From Pseudomonas sp. SST3 (GTDB lineage Bacteria; Pseudomonadota; Gammaproteobacteria; Pseudomonadales; Pseudomonadaceae), in assembly GCF_003325755.1 (NCBI RefSeq), contig NZ_QORI02000008.1:62001-126000 (forward strand): a stretch of DNA of 64,000 nt, read 5' to 3'. This document shows positions 39,295-48,609 of this stretch, piece after piece. Below the pieces are notes generated by a model, which was given only the letters and a program-made list of their open reading frames with translations, was not told where the DNA came from and ran no database searches. Made by a program: the position numbers and the translations under genes. Every line of letters begins with the position of its first letter. The stretch's first letter is position 1.

Positions 39295-39313
39295 TATAAT
39301 GAGAACGATTCGT
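39295..39313. promoter_or_regulatory. Fur-box-like site upstream of the siderophore receptor
   Basis: TATAATGAGAACGATTCGT matches the 19-base Fur consensus at about 12 positions by eye and lies about 35 bases before the receptor start. The rest of the 39015-39346 gap shows nothing else recognisable. Related sites precede the CirA-like receptor and the response regulator. Confidence 0.55.
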
Positions 39314-39346
39314 AGAATCAATAACATTACAAGGAAGCTGACAAGA

Positions 39347-41584
39347 ATGCCGACCCACACGCTTACCCAGTTAGCCCCCGTCGCTGAACGCCCAAAGCTT
39401 GCCCTGCGACCGCTCACGCTGGTCGTTCACTTACTGGCTGCTGGCGCGGTCCTTCCAGCCGTGCCCGCTTACGCGCAGGTAACCGCTCCAGCTGAAGCGG
39501 ACGATGCAACTACCCTTGACGCTGTCACGGTCACCGGTGAGGTGGTGCGAGACGTGACGGAAGGGACCGGTGCCTATACCACCGGTGCCGCGCGCACTGC
39601 CACACCGCTCAGCATGTCCCTTCGCGAGACGCCGCAGTCTGTCAGCGTAGTAACGCAGCAGCGGATGGAAGACCAGGACATGCAGACCATCCTTGATGTG
39701 GTCAACAACACGACTGGCGTGTCGGTCAATCGCTACGAAACCGATCGGGCACAGTTCAACGCGCGTGGTTTCGAGATCAACTCGCTGATGATTGATGGTG
39801 TGCCGACGATCTGGGAGCAGCCGTGGAGTTCGGGCGAGATGTTCAGCAGCCTCGCGATGTACGACCGCGTGGAAGTTGTCCGCGGCGCAAATGGTCTGAT
39901 GGCGGGAGCGGGTGATCCGTCCGCTTCACTTAACCTGGTGCGCAAACGTGCCAGCAGCCGGGTCCTGACTGGTTCAGTCGAGGTCAGCGCCGGAAGCTGG
40001 GATACCTATGGCACGCTGGGCGATCTTTCCTTGGCCCTGAACGAAGCCGGCACGGTGCGTGCGAGGCTGGTTGGCGAGTACAACGAAGGTAACAGCTGGA
40101 TCGATCTGAAATCCAAGGAACGCGAAACCTTTTACGGCACCATGGACATTGACCTGACGCCCGACACCACGTTGTGGTTCGGCCTGAGTCGCCAGGAAAA
40201 CAATTCCGATTCGCCCATGTGGGGCGGGCTGCCGACCTGGTATGCCGACGGTAGCCGTACGAACTGGAGTCGCTCTACGACAACGTCTGCAGAGTGGAGC
40301 AAATGGGACAGTACTTACGAAACTTACTTCGCCAACCTGGACCACTTCTTCGCCAATAACTGGCAGGTCAACCTGAGCTATAACCGCGGCGAGCGTAATT
40401 CCGACTCCTATCTACTTTACCTGTCGGGTAATCCTGGCCGTGACGGTAGTGCGCCTATGTCTTCCTTTCCCGGCTCGTACAAGACCGAGACCGTACAGGA
40501 CGACTACAGCATTCGTTTCAGCGGCCCGTTCAGGCTGTTTGGGCGCGAACATGAAGCCGCGTTTGGTTACATCTACAGCAAACAGGACTTCGATGCCGAT
40601 ACGCGCATCGCGCAGACCGGCTTTCAAGGTGTCGCGAATTTTGACGTTTACGACGGTGATTTCGCCGCACCGGTATGGGGCTCGCTGACTGACTATGGCT
40701 ACGGCGAGGTGACCCAGAAAGGGTTGTACGGCGTCACGCGACTCAACGTGACCGATGCGCTCAAACTGATTATCGGCGCTCGCGACAGTAACTATGAGAA
40801 GACCAGCGACGACATCTATTCCGCCGAGTCTCACGTCGAGGTGAATCACGAGCTGACGCCATATGCAGGTATTGTTTACGACCTCACCGACAACCTATCG
40901 GCCTATGCAAGCTATACCGAGATATTTCTTCCGCAGTCCGAGCGCGACATTAGCGGGCAGCAACTGGAGCCGATCGTAGGTGAGAGTTATGAAACCGGCG
41001 TCAAAGCCGAGTTCTTCGAAGGCCGGCTGAACGCCTCTGCGGCGGTTTTCCAGATCAAACAGGACAACCTGGCGCAGAGCACGGGTATTCAAGTTCCTGG
41101 CGGGATGGCAGGGGAATTCGCCTATGAGGCTACCGAAGGGGCCACCAGCAAGGGCTTCGAGCTGGAGGTTTCGGGCGAAGTGGCAGAGGGCTGGAACGTC
41201 GCGGCAGGCTATACCCAGTTCAAGGTTCGCGATGCCGACGGCGAAGATGTCAATACCCGTTACCCAACCAAGCTGCTGCGCACCTTCACTACGTACCGTC
41301 TGCCGGGTGAGTTCAATAAGCTGACGATTGGCGGCGGGGTGAACTGGCAGGACAGCGTTCATACCTTTGCCAACAATCCAGCCGGCAACCGGGAGAAGAT
41401 CGAGCAGGAGGCGTTTGCGCTGGTCAACTTGATGGCACGTTACGATGTGACCGAAAACCTTACCGCTCAGCTGAACGTGGATAATCTGACCGACAAGAAG
41501 TACTTCGACATGTTCGAGGCCTACGGCGCGCTGACATACGGTGCTCCCCGCAGTCTCACCGCGTCCGCGAAGTACCGCTTCTGA
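39347..41584 (+). CDS. TonB-dependent siderophore receptor (FpvA/FhuE type)
   Basis: A 745-residue outer-membrane receptor. Signal peptide to about residue 43 (PAYA), TonB box region LDAVTVTGE, plug domain (RETPQSVSVVTQQRMEDQ; NNTTGVSVNRYETDRAQFNARGF), then a beta-barrel ending in YGAPRSLTASAKYRF with the C-terminal Phe. Hydroxamate or mixed-type siderophore receptors share this layout, but the ligand is unknown. AAGGA precedes the chosen ATG at 39347 by about 11 bases; a Fur-like site is just upstream. Followed by a strong terminator, so monocistronic. Confidence 0.9.
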   Translation: MPTHTLTQLAPVAERPKLALRPLTLVVHLLAAGAVLPAVPAYAQVTAPAEADDATTLDAVTVTGEVVRDVTEGTGAYTTGAARTATPLSMSLRETPQSVSVVTQQRMEDQDMQTILDVVNNTTGVSVNRYETDRAQFNARGFEINSLMIDGVPTIWEQPWSSGEMFSSLAMYDRVEVVRGANGLMAGAGDPSASLNLVRKRASSRVLTGSVEVSAGSWDTYGTLGDLSLALNEAGTVRARLVGEYNEGNSWIDLKSKERETFYGTMDIDLTPDTTLWFGLSRQENNSDSPMWGGLPTWYADGSRTNWSRSTTTSAEWSKWDSTYETYFANLDHFFANNWQVNLSYNRGERNSDSYLLYLSGNPGRDGSAPMSSFPGSYKTETVQDDYSIRFSGPFRLFGREHEAAFGYIYSKQDFDADTRIAQTGFQGVANFDVYDGDFAAPVWGSLTDYGYGEVTQKGLYGVTRLNVTDALKLIIGARDSNYEKTSDDIYSAESHVEVNHELTPYAGIVYDLTDNLSAYASYTEIFLPQSERDISGQQLEPIVGESYETGVKAEFFEGRLNASAAVFQIKQDNLAQSTGIQVPGGMAGEFAYEATEGATSKGFELEVSGEVAEGWNVAAGYTQFKVRDADGEDVNTRYPTKLLRTFTTYRLPGEFNKLTIGGGVNWQDSVHTFANNPAGNREKIEQEAFALVNLMARYDVTENLTAQLNVDNLTDKKYFDMFEAYGALTYGAPRSLTASAKYRF

Positions 41585-41636
41585 CCGAAGCGGTTCGTTG
41601 GATCGTCGCCCCTATGGGCGTACCAGTTGAACCGGC

Positions 41637-41666
41637 AAAAGCCCCGACCGCAAGGCCGGGGCTTTT
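41637..41666 (+). terminator. Receptor terminator
   Basis: AAAAGCCCCG (41637-41646) pairs with CGGGGCTTTT (41657-41666), a GC stem with T run, 53 bases after the receptor stop. Confidence 0.8.
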
Positions 41667-41880
41667 CGTTAGGAGTGTCTCGGTCCTGTGTGACCGGATA
41701 GCTGCGGCGCTTAAGGCCATGGACTCGGCGAGGCCTGTGATGCCATAAACGCTATGGGCTGCTCTGTTGGGTGTCGCTTGGCTCCCTGCTATTCGGATCG
41801 GAATGCTCGGGTTTTCAGAACACGTGGCACAGCGGTCAGGTTGCGTCCATCGTGCGACCCCAGGCGGTTTCCACTCCAGC

Positions 41881-42216
41881 TCAGAGCACCGCCAATACCA
41901 CCCAGATCATTCCACCCATCACGGGCAAGCTCGTCGCTACGCGCGGCGCGTAAGGAATCAGCATGAGCAGGGCGAAGCCGGCAAGCGAGATCAGGCCAAA
42001 CCAGCCAACCAGTGCCATGCCGCCGGGCCAGACGTCGCCAGCCGTGTAGACCGCCAATCCGAGCAGCAGACTGCCGAGCGGGGCACCGAGGCGGCGCAGT
42101 CGAGCGGGCACGCGTGAGCTGACCAGTTGCTTCCAGTGGCGTTCCTTGCCGAGACAGAAGCCCAGCATGCCGGCGTAGGCCAGCAGGAAGCTGGAAAACA
42201 GAGCTGAACCGTTCAT
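41881..42216 (-). CDS. DUF3325 family membrane protein
   Basis: A 111-residue membrane protein with three hydrophobic segments (SSFLLAYAGMLGFCLG, LGSLLLGLAVYTAG, SLAGFALLMLIPYAP). It matches DUF3325, usually found with DUF3649 and a PepSY protein beside TonB receptors. Its ATG at 42216 overlaps the PepSY stop (ATGA), showing translational coupling. Last gene of the iron cluster. Role: probably accessory to the PepSY reductase, inferred from association. Confidence 0.85.
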   Translation of the reverse strand: MNGSALFSSFLLAYAGMLGFCLGKERHWKQLVSSRVPARLRRLGAPLGSLLLGLAVYTAGDVWPGGMALVGWFGLISLAGFALLMLIPYAPRVATSLPVMGGMIWVVLAVL

Positions 42217-43775
42217 GACAAGGCTCCGGGAACTGGGCGGTTGAGTGGGGCGGAACGTGCCTTTCTGGCAGCGACGGCTTGGGGTATTTTCCAGGCTGTC
42301 CAGGCGAGCGACAGGCCCATCAGCGATACGCTGACAGTTAGAGACAGGCGCATGCTGTCCGAGGCCGGATTTCCGGTCATCAGGTCCAGCAACGGCATGC
42401 CGAGTGCCAGTGCCGCAGCGGCGAATAGCTGCTCGCGCCAAGCGTGCATGGGCTTGCGCACCCAGCCGTGCAACCAGCTCAGGGCCCAGATACTGAAGAA
42501 CAGCCGCAGCTCCCACTCCTGTCGACCGGCCAACTCTGCCGGCAGCAGTCGATTGCCCCAAAACAGCGCGATGCAGGCCAGCGAAAGCCCGGCCACTATC
42601 GCCACGTTGGTGCTTTCCACGAACCGGAGGAAGGACTGGTTGGCCTTGGCCTGCTTGCGCTGCTTGACGGTGTAAAGCACCAGCCCGGTCGCGATCATGG
42701 CGCAGCTGACCAAACCACAGATGAAGTACAGCCAGCGCATCGGATAACCGCCAAACTGCGCGAAATGCAGGCCAGCCATCACCCGTTGGGTAAGTTGACT
42801 GGTGCGTGACGGCTCCGGTGCGTGGATCAATTCGCCGGTCACGCCATTGAATACCATGCCTTCGCCCTTGGTCAGTTCGATGCGATTACCCAGGACAGGA
42901 CGCGCCGTGACCTGAGCATTGGCTCGGCCTGGGTTGCTCACGGCCAGGCCACCAATCATGCCGGCGCCATAGTGCGCCTCGGCACGGGACACGATTTCAC
43001 CGAGCGGCGGCAGCGGCGCGATCGGCGCTTGGATGGGCTTGTCGCCAAGACCTTCGCCGCGCGGCGCTTGCTCGGCGGCGCGGCCCGGTTGCGCCTCCTT
43101 GAAGTAGGCCTGCCGATCACCGTCATACAGTGCGTCGACTGCTGCCGGCATATAGAGCAGAAAGAAGATCGCGAGCCCTGTGTAGGTAATCATCAGGTGG
43201 AACGGCAGCAGCAGGACGGCGCTGGCGTTGTGGCCGTCGAGCCAGGAACGTTGCCCCTTGGCCGGACGGAAGGTAAAGAATTCCTTGAAGATCTTCTTGT
43301 GAATGATGATCCCGCTGATCAGCGCCACCAGCATGGCCATGGCGGCGAACCCGACCACCCAGATGCCGAGGATGCGTGGCAGGTGCAGGGTATAGTGGAA
43401 GTGGAAGAAGAAATCGCCGCCGATGGTTTCCCGCGCCTCGACGATCTCACCCGTCTGCGGATCGAGCTGCGTGCGCTCGGCGCCGCGGCGTCGTTCACCT
43501 ACGCTGACGCTGAGGTCTGGCGACCGTTCGGTAGGCAGGCTGATGTTCCAGTTCGATTCGTCCGGATGATTCTCCGTCAGCCAGCGTTGCGCCACGTCGG
43601 CGGCGGCTGGTGGCGACTGCGCCCGGTCGGTCAATTCCGGCTGCATCCACCAGCTGATCTCTTTATCGAAGACCGCCAGCGTGCCGGTGAGGAAGATGGC
43701 GAACAGCATCCAGCCGAGCAAGAGCCCGCACCAGGTATGCAGCCAGGACATCGATTGTGTCAGGCTGCCTTTCAT
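42213..43775 (-). CDS. PepSY-associated membrane protein, putative ferric-siderophore reductase
   Basis: A 520-residue inner-membrane protein. An N-terminal span (CGLLLGWMLFAIFLTGTLAVFDKEISWW) leads a periplasmic PepSY domain, two further spans near 175-220 (ILGIWVVGFAAMAMLVALISGI), a second periplasmic part, and C-terminal spans. Conserved His in HFHYTLHLPR and MAGLHFAQFGG may ligate haem. PepSY proteins such as FpvG and FoxB reduce siderophore-bound iron in the periplasm; the role here is by analogy. Overlaps both neighbours, so DUF3649-PepSY-DUF3325 is one operon. Confidence 0.87.
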   Translation of the reverse strand: MKGSLTQSMSWLHTWCGLLLGWMLFAIFLTGTLAVFDKEISWWMQPELTDRAQSPPAAADVAQRWLTENHPDESNWNISLPTERSPDLSVSVGERRRGAERTQLDPQTGEIVEARETIGGDFFFHFHYTLHLPRILGIWVVGFAAMAMLVALISGIIIHKKIFKEFFTFRPAKGQRSWLDGHNASAVLLLPFHLMITYTGLAIFFLLYMPAAVDALYDGDRQAYFKEAQPGRAAEQAPRGEGLGDKPIQAPIAPLPPLGEIVSRAEAHYGAGMIGGLAVSNPGRANAQVTARPVLGNRIELTKGEGMVFNGVTGELIHAPEPSRTSQLTQRVMAGLHFAQFGGYPMRWLYFICGLVSCAMIATGLVLYTVKQRKQAKANQSFLRFVESTNVAIVAGLSLACIALFWGNRLLPAELAGRQEWELRLFFSIWALSWLHGWVRKPMHAWREQLFAAAALALGMPLLDLMTGNPASDSMRLSLTVSVSLMGLSLAWTAWKIPQAVAARKARSAPLNRPVPGALS

Positions 43776-44074
43776 CGCACGGCCTCCAGCAACTGTGGCC
43801 AGAAGCCGATGGCTGCCAACGGCACCGCGGTACCCAGCCCGACCAGCACCCGGCGTAGCGAGGCCGCGGCGAAGGCCCAGAGAATGAATGCCAGATAGAT
43901 CACGAACGACAGCAGCGACGCGGTGGTCAGCGCATCCACGCGATCCACTGGCAGCAGGCGCGCCAGTGCGGCGGTGAATGCGTAGGTGAAGGCGTAGCCG
44001 CCAAGCACGGCGAGGGCGGCGCGCGCGGCGATGTCAGGCCAGGCGTTACGCGATTGCGATACGGAACGAGTCAC
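43772..44074 (-). CDS. DUF3649 family membrane protein
   Basis: A 100-residue protein with three predicted spans (ALAVLGGYAFTYAFTAALA, SFVIYLAFILWAFAAA, VLVGLGTAVPLAAIGFW). DUF3649 proteins occur almost only beside PepSY reductases in iron loci. Stop overlaps the PepSY start (ATGA). First gene of the three-gene accessory unit, 134 bases after the CirA-like receptor with a terminator between, so expression relative to the receptor may be tuned. Confidence 0.85.
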   Translation of the reverse strand: MTRSVSQSRNAWPDIAARAALAVLGGYAFTYAFTAALARLLPVDRVDALTTASLLSFVIYLAFILWAFAAASLRRVLVGLGTAVPLAAIGFWPQLLEAVR

Positions 44075-44109
44075 GACAGGCTCCCGGTGGGAAACGGCTG
44101 AAGTCAGAC

Positions 44110-44146
44110 AAAAAAGCCCGACGGCTGCGGAGCAGACCGGTCGGGC
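44110..44146 (-). terminator. Terminator between the receptor and the PepSY unit
   Basis: Minus-strand GCCCGAC (44146-44140) / GTCGGGC (44122-44116) stem followed by TTTTTT (44115-44110). It lies about 60 bases after the receptor stop and would lower read-through into DUF3649-PepSY-DUF3325. Confidence 0.7.
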
Positions 44147-44207
44147 AGTCGGTTAGAGGCGGTATGCCACGTCTTTGAAGGCAAGCAGCACGCCGCGTCG
44201 CGATCGC

Positions 44208-46256
44208 TTAGAAGTCAACAGTCATGCCAACGACCAGCCGGCGGCCATCCAGCACCACTTCGTAGTCGTCGTTGGTAATTTCCTTGTTGGCGATGTTGTA
44301 CAGCCCGGCTTTCACATCGACGCTGCTCGTCAGCTGATAGACGACGCCGGCATCGAAGAAGCCATAGCCCGGCGTGCCGTCGGACATGCTGGTACGGCTG
44401 ATGTAATCGCTGGTTTCGCTGCGGTAGTTACCCTGCAACCAGGCATTGAGGCGGGACGTTGCCTGCCAGTCGAGCAGCGCGTTGGCCATATGCTTGGGCT
44501 GCTTGTTCAGCGGATCGCCTTTGAACTCGCCAGTCTTCTGCTCGGAGTCGGTGAAGGTGTAGCTGGTGCTCAGGCGCAGATTGGGCCTGAAGTTGTAGTC
44601 CAGGGTCCACTCGATGCCCTGCATGATGGCTTCGTCAACGTTCATCCGCGTGCTGAGGAAGTAATAGTCGGTGCCGCCAAAGTCGCAGGACCAAGCAGCG
44701 ACATTGTTGCGGTTGGTGTTGGAGCCATCGGTATCGGTTTCGCAGAGGCGGTCCTCGGTGATCTTGTCCTTGTACTTGGTATGGAAGGCCATGAGGCTGG
44801 TGGAAAAGCCCAGTTCTGGATTGTCGTAATTGAAGCCCAGCTCGAAGTTGGTGCTGGTTTCGGGGTCCAGCTCCGGATTGCCGATAATCAGCGCGCGCGG
44901 ATGTGGCGCCGGTGATCCGCCGCCGCCCGTACCGCGGCCGAAGCCTTCGGTGGCGTCGGCGAGGCCGGGCTGCTTGTAGCCGGTGGAGACGCCACCTTTG
45001 AGGGTCAGGTTCGGCGTGGATTGGTAGACGCCATACAGGCGCGGAGACAGGTAGCCGCCGAACAGCTCGTCGTCGTTGTAACGCAGACCGGTGGTGATCG
45101 CCAGGTCCTCGGTTACGCCCCACTCGGCCTCGGCGAAGATCGCCGCCAGCCAGCGATCGACGCTCGCTACGGCACCCGGCACGTTCGACGCCAGCAGCCC
45201 ATTGGATTCGTCGACGAAATCTTCGTACTTGTACTGACCGCCGAATGTGAACACATGCGAGCCCCAGAAGTAGCTGGCCTGGGTGTTGAGCGTGGTGATC
45301 TCTTCGCGCTTGGTGAGGTCTTGAACACGCTCCGATTCGTCATGCTGCAGGTAACTGCTGATTTGCCAATCGGCGTACTGGCCGTCATGGGCCAGTACGT
45401 AAATGTCCTTCTCGTAATCGGTGGTGTTCTTCGTCGCGGTGATGTCGACGCTCTGGCCCGGATGATGGGTTTCGTTCAGGCGTGCGGCCTGGTAGCTGAC
45501 GGAGAAGCGATTGCGCTCGTCGGGTGTCAGGTAGAGTTCGATGCCGCCCTGCTTGCGCTGGCTGTCCGGTGTGCTGGCCGCGCCGTCGTCTGCGCCAATG
45601 TGGTCGCTTTCGTCGGCACGGGTATAGCTGCCGTTCAGCTTGGCGCCGAGCAGGCCCGGAATCAGCGCGCCTCCGAGATAGAAGTTGGTCGTCGCTTCGT
45701 CTTCGTTGATGTCGTTCAGCGAATGGCTGTAATCGGTGGAAATGGTGCCAGCCCAGGCGTCGCCGCCTTTGCGGGTAATGATGTTGATCACGCCGCCCAT
45801 AGCCTCGGAGCCGTACAGCGACGACATCGGGCCGCGGATCACTTCGATGCGTTCGATCATTGCCAGCGGTGGCAGGCCGATCTGTTTGCCGCCGTCGCTG
45901 CCGTTGGTATTGACCGAGCGGCCGGCGGAAACGGGGCGCCCATCGACCAGATAGAGCGTGTAGGCTGAGGTCATGCCGCGGACGCTGATGTCCTGCATAT
46001 TGCCGCCACCGGTGACGTAGACGCCGGGAATATTCTTCATCGCGTCGACGATGTTGGTGTAGGACTGCTTTTCCAGCTGCTCCCGGGTAATCACGGAAAT
46101 ACTGGCCGGGGCCTTGGCAATGTTCTGTTCGTAACCGGCGGCGGTCACCACTGTGGTCGGCTGGAGCTCGAGCGGTTCTTCGGCATGGGCCGGTGCGCTG
46201 ATCCAGGTTGCCATGGCGATGGCGCCAGCCAGCCGGTGTCGATTGAAAATGACCAT
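44208..46256 (-). CDS. Catecholate siderophore receptor, CirA-like
   Basis: A 682-residue TonB-dependent receptor, signal peptide to about residue 25 (SAPAHA). It follows CirA from start to end: TTVVTAAGYEQNIAKAPASISVITREQL, a plug with VRGPMSSLYGSEAMGGVINIITRKGG, PELDPETSTNFELG, and C-terminal NIANKEITNDDYEVVLDGRRL. CirA takes up monomeric catecholates and their breakdown products. ATG 46256 follows AGGGAGA. It lies directly after the regulator/kinase pair on the same strand, as pfeA does after pfeRS. A Fur-like box lies about 100 bases upstream. Confidence 0.9.
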   Translation of the reverse strand: MVIFNRHRLAGAIAMATWISAPAHAEEPLELQPTTVVTAAGYEQNIAKAPASISVITREQLEKQSYTNIVDAMKNIPGVYVTGGGNMQDISVRGMTSAYTLYLVDGRPVSAGRSVNTNGSDGGKQIGLPPLAMIERIEVIRGPMSSLYGSEAMGGVINIITRKGGDAWAGTISTDYSHSLNDINEDEATTNFYLGGALIPGLLGAKLNGSYTRADESDHIGADDGAASTPDSQRKQGGIELYLTPDERNRFSVSYQAARLNETHHPGQSVDITATKNTTDYEKDIYVLAHDGQYADWQISSYLQHDESERVQDLTKREEITTLNTQASYFWGSHVFTFGGQYKYEDFVDESNGLLASNVPGAVASVDRWLAAIFAEAEWGVTEDLAITTGLRYNDDELFGGYLSPRLYGVYQSTPNLTLKGGVSTGYKQPGLADATEGFGRGTGGGGSPAPHPRALIIGNPELDPETSTNFELGFNYDNPELGFSTSLMAFHTKYKDKITEDRLCETDTDGSNTNRNNVAAWSCDFGGTDYYFLSTRMNVDEAIMQGIEWTLDYNFRPNLRLSTSYTFTDSEQKTGEFKGDPLNKQPKHMANALLDWQATSRLNAWLQGNYRSETSDYISRTSMSDGTPGYGFFDAGVVYQLTSSVDVKAGLYNIANKEITNDDYEVVLDGRRLVVGMTVDF

Positions 46257-46354
46257 TCCCGCATTCTCCCTGAGCCTTAGCATTCATCGTCCGCGGCCGC
46301 CAGAGGCCGCAAATCAGACGCGTCGCCCGCGTCGGCGGTCGCGCCGTTCGCAAT

Positions 46355-46373
46355 GCTAAGTATTCTCATTTGA
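46355..46373 (-). promoter_or_regulatory. Fur-box-like site upstream of the CirA-like receptor
   Basis: Minus-strand TCAAATGAGAATACTTAGC agrees with the Fur consensus at about 12 of 19 positions and sits 99 bases before the receptor start, at the end of the kinase gene. The 137-base gap between kinase and receptor therefore likely holds an iron-regulated promoter. Confidence 0.55.
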
Positions 46374-46393
46374 GAGTAAAGCGCATTTACAAT

Positions 46394-47725
46394 CTATACA
46401 CTTCGCAGGCGGATGGTCATGCGCAGCCCGGGGTTGCCGTTCTCGGCCCAGATGTCGCCGCCCTGCATCAGCACCATGCTGCGAGCGATAGCCAGGCCCA
46501 GCCCGAAACCGTCGCCGCCAGGCCGGGCCGCGCTGAGCCGGGCGAAGGGCCGGAAGATTACTGGCAATTGGTCTGACGGCACACCAGATCCCTGGTCTTC
46601 AATGTGTAGCTGCCAATGATCGCCGTCGGGTTCCGCCCACAGGCAGACCGTGCCCGCGGCGGGGGAATAGCGAATGGCGTTGCGCAGAATGTTTTCCATG
46701 GCTTGCGCTAGCGCGTTGAGGTTGCCAAGCACCAGACAATCCTCTGGTACCCGCGCCTGGATGCGCTCGCGTGGCCAGCCGGATTCGAAGCAGGCGTTCT
46801 CACTGAGCACATCCCAGAGTGCCGCCACTTCCACCGGCTCGCATTCGAAGCGGGGCTGCTCGCTGTCCAGCCAGGCGAACTCCAGGGTACTGTCGACCAA
46901 GTGTTGCATGCTGGTGATTTCGCGGTCGGTGCGACTGCGCATTTCCTCGGCGCTCAGCTCACTCTCACAGGCGACGCGCAAACGGCTGAGCGGCGTGCGC
47001 AGCTCGTGGGAAAGATCGCGCAACAGTTGCTGCTGCTGCGTAATGGAGTCGCGCAGGCGCTGGGTGAGGTACTCCAGCGAACGGCCCAGTTCGCCGAGTT
47101 CATCGTTACGCCGGGCGATCGACGGCGGCAGCAGCGAGTCGAGGCGATTTCCGCGCAGCGCATTGGCCTGCCGACGCAAGCTGTCCAGCGGCGAGACCAG
47201 CAGGCGGTAGAGCATCCAGCAGAACAGCACTGACAGCAAGACCAGTGGCAGATACACCGCACCGGCGGTAAGTAATGCGTGATGGCGCCAGGGCCGGAAG
47301 CGTTCCGGCAACCGCATGATCAGCCGCGCACCGCTGCCCTCGATGGGCATGGATACCAACGGCAGGCTTTCACTCCGCCGGCTCATTGGCCACTCGTAAT
47401 GCCGCACGAAGGTGATCATTTGCCGCTCTTCGTTGTTAAGCGTCTGCCCGCCGAGGGGTTGCAGCTGCTCATCGACTACCACCAGCCAGCTCGACTCTCG
47501 CTGGCGCATGCTCTTAAGCCATTGTTCCAGCGCTTCCGGCTCCTCATGCAGGGCAGTACGGGCCTGGTCGGCATAGTCGGCGAGGACTTCATGCGCCTCC
47601 GGCGACAGGTAGGAGCTAGCCCGGTCGATCTGTCGACCGACGTAGCCGCCGGCCCAGATCATCGACAGACAGAACCCGGCGACCAGCACCACCAGGCGCC
47701 AGAACAACGAATGACGGTTGGGCAT
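46394..47725 (-). CDS. Sensor histidine kinase, PfeS-like
   Basis: A 443-residue membrane sensor. Two membrane spans (about 10-30 and 150-170) bracket a ~120-residue periplasmic domain; then HAMP (LVSPLDSLRRQANALRG), dimerisation box LSHELRTPLSRLR with the phospho-acceptor His, N box NILRNAIRYSP and G box GDGFGLGLAIA. ATG 47725 overlaps the regulator stop (TGATG), so the two are coupled; the 13-codon extension to 47764 is rejected. Position before a catecholate receptor suggests it senses ferric catecholate in the periplasm, by analogy with PfeS. Confidence 0.88.
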   Translation of the reverse strand: MPNRHSLFWRLVVLVAGFCLSMIWAGGYVGRQIDRASSYLSPEAHEVLADYADQARTALHEEPEALEQWLKSMRQRESSWLVVVDEQLQPLGGQTLNNEERQMITFVRHYEWPMSRRSESLPLVSMPIEGSGARLIMRLPERFRPWRHHALLTAGAVYLPLVLLSVLFCWMLYRLLVSPLDSLRRQANALRGNRLDSLLPPSIARRNDELGELGRSLEYLTQRLRDSITQQQQLLRDLSHELRTPLSRLRVACESELSAEEMRSRTDREITSMQHLVDSTLEFAWLDSEQPRFECEPVEVAALWDVLSENACFESGWPRERIQARVPEDCLVLGNLNALAQAMENILRNAIRYSPAAGTVCLWAEPDGDHWQLHIEDQGSGVPSDQLPVIFRPFARLSAARPGGDGFGLGLAIARSMVLMQGGDIWAENGNPGLRMTIRLRSV

Positions 47726-48426
47726 CAGCTGGCCTGCAGTTCCAGCACGTAGCCCTTGCCCCATACCGACTCCAGACGTAGCGCCAGGATCTGTTCACGG
47801 GCCAGTTTGCGGCGGATGTTGCTGATGTGCATATCGAGGCTGCGATCATGCTGCGAATAGCCGCGGTGTAGTGCTTGCTGGTAGAGAAACGGTTTGCTCA
47901 GCACTTCGCCAGCTGCGTTGTGCAGCACCTTCATCAATCGGTATTCAGTCGCCGTCAGACCGACCCAGCGGCCCTCGTAACGCAAATCGCAACGCTGATC
48001 ATCGAAGCGAATCGTGTCATCGTTGGCCGCTGGCTGGACGCTGCGCTCGTACGCGACGCGCCGCAGAATGGCGGCGATGCGTACCTGCAGTTCTTCGATG
48101 CTGAACGGCTTGGGCAGGTAATCATCGGCGCCGCTATCAAAGCCCTGGATGCGATGCGCCTCGTTACCCAGCGCAGACATCATCAGCACGGGTGTACGAC
48201 GCTGTTCGCGCAGCTGGGTCAGCAGCTCCATGCCGCTGAGCGCCGGCAACATCACGTCCAGCAGGATCAGGTCGAACGCCGACTCGCGCGCCAACGTCAG
48301 TCCGGTGAGCCCGTCATCAGCGAGAGTGACTTGAAAGCCGCGGCTTTCCAGGGAGGTTTTCAGATGGTTACCGAGAATCGGATCGTCCTCGATTGCCAGG
48401 ATTGTTCGGGCTGCGAAAGAAGCCAT
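47725..48426 (-). CDS. OmpR-type response regulator, PfeR-like
   Basis: A 233-residue regulator. Receiver domain residues about 8-120 with acidic pocket EDD, the phospho-acceptor Asp in LILLDVMLP and Lys in LPKPF; C-terminal OmpR winged helix (VGLTATEYRLMKVLHNAAGEVLSK, HISNIRRKL). ATG 48426 has a weak ribosome binding site. Co-transcribed with the kinase by overlapping codons. The target is probably the CirA-like receptor promoter, as PfeR is for pfeA; the operator was not identified. Confidence 0.88.
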   Translation of the reverse strand: MASFAARTILAIEDDPILGNHLKTSLESRGFQVTLADDGLTGLTLARESAFDLILLDVMLPALSGMELLTQLREQRRTPVLMMSALGNEAHRIQGFDSGADDYLPKPFSIEELQVRIAAILRRVAYERSVQPAANDDTIRFDDQRCDLRYEGRWVGLTATEYRLMKVLHNAAGEVLSKPFLYQQALHRGYSQHDRSLDMHISNIRRKLAREQILALRLESVWGKGYVLELQAS

Positions 48427-48438
48427 GGAAGGTCCGGT

Positions 48439-48457
48439 GCAAATAAGAACGATTATA
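48439..48457. promoter_or_regulatory. Fur-box-like site upstream of the response regulator
   Basis: GCAAATAAGAACGATTATA fits the Fur consensus at about 12 of 19 positions and lies 12 bases before the regulator start. It shares AGAACGATT with the site at 39295-39313, which strengthens the case. Confidence 0.55.
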
Positions 48458-48609
48458 GATTGTCGACCAGTTGAAACGGCAAGCGCTGAATGACAAGCAC
48501 TAATGAACAGGAGTCGCACCGGGACTGAAAGCGTTTTGCCTCGCATGCTCGACTTGGCTCGTGCTCCCGGTGCATCTTCACTGCTTCTGATTACCGGGTT
48601 CGCTGGAGA

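Noticed and set aside
47726..47764. Longer start for the sensor kinase
   Set aside because: The 13 extra codons lie inside the regulator gene; the TGATG overlap and family start support 47725.
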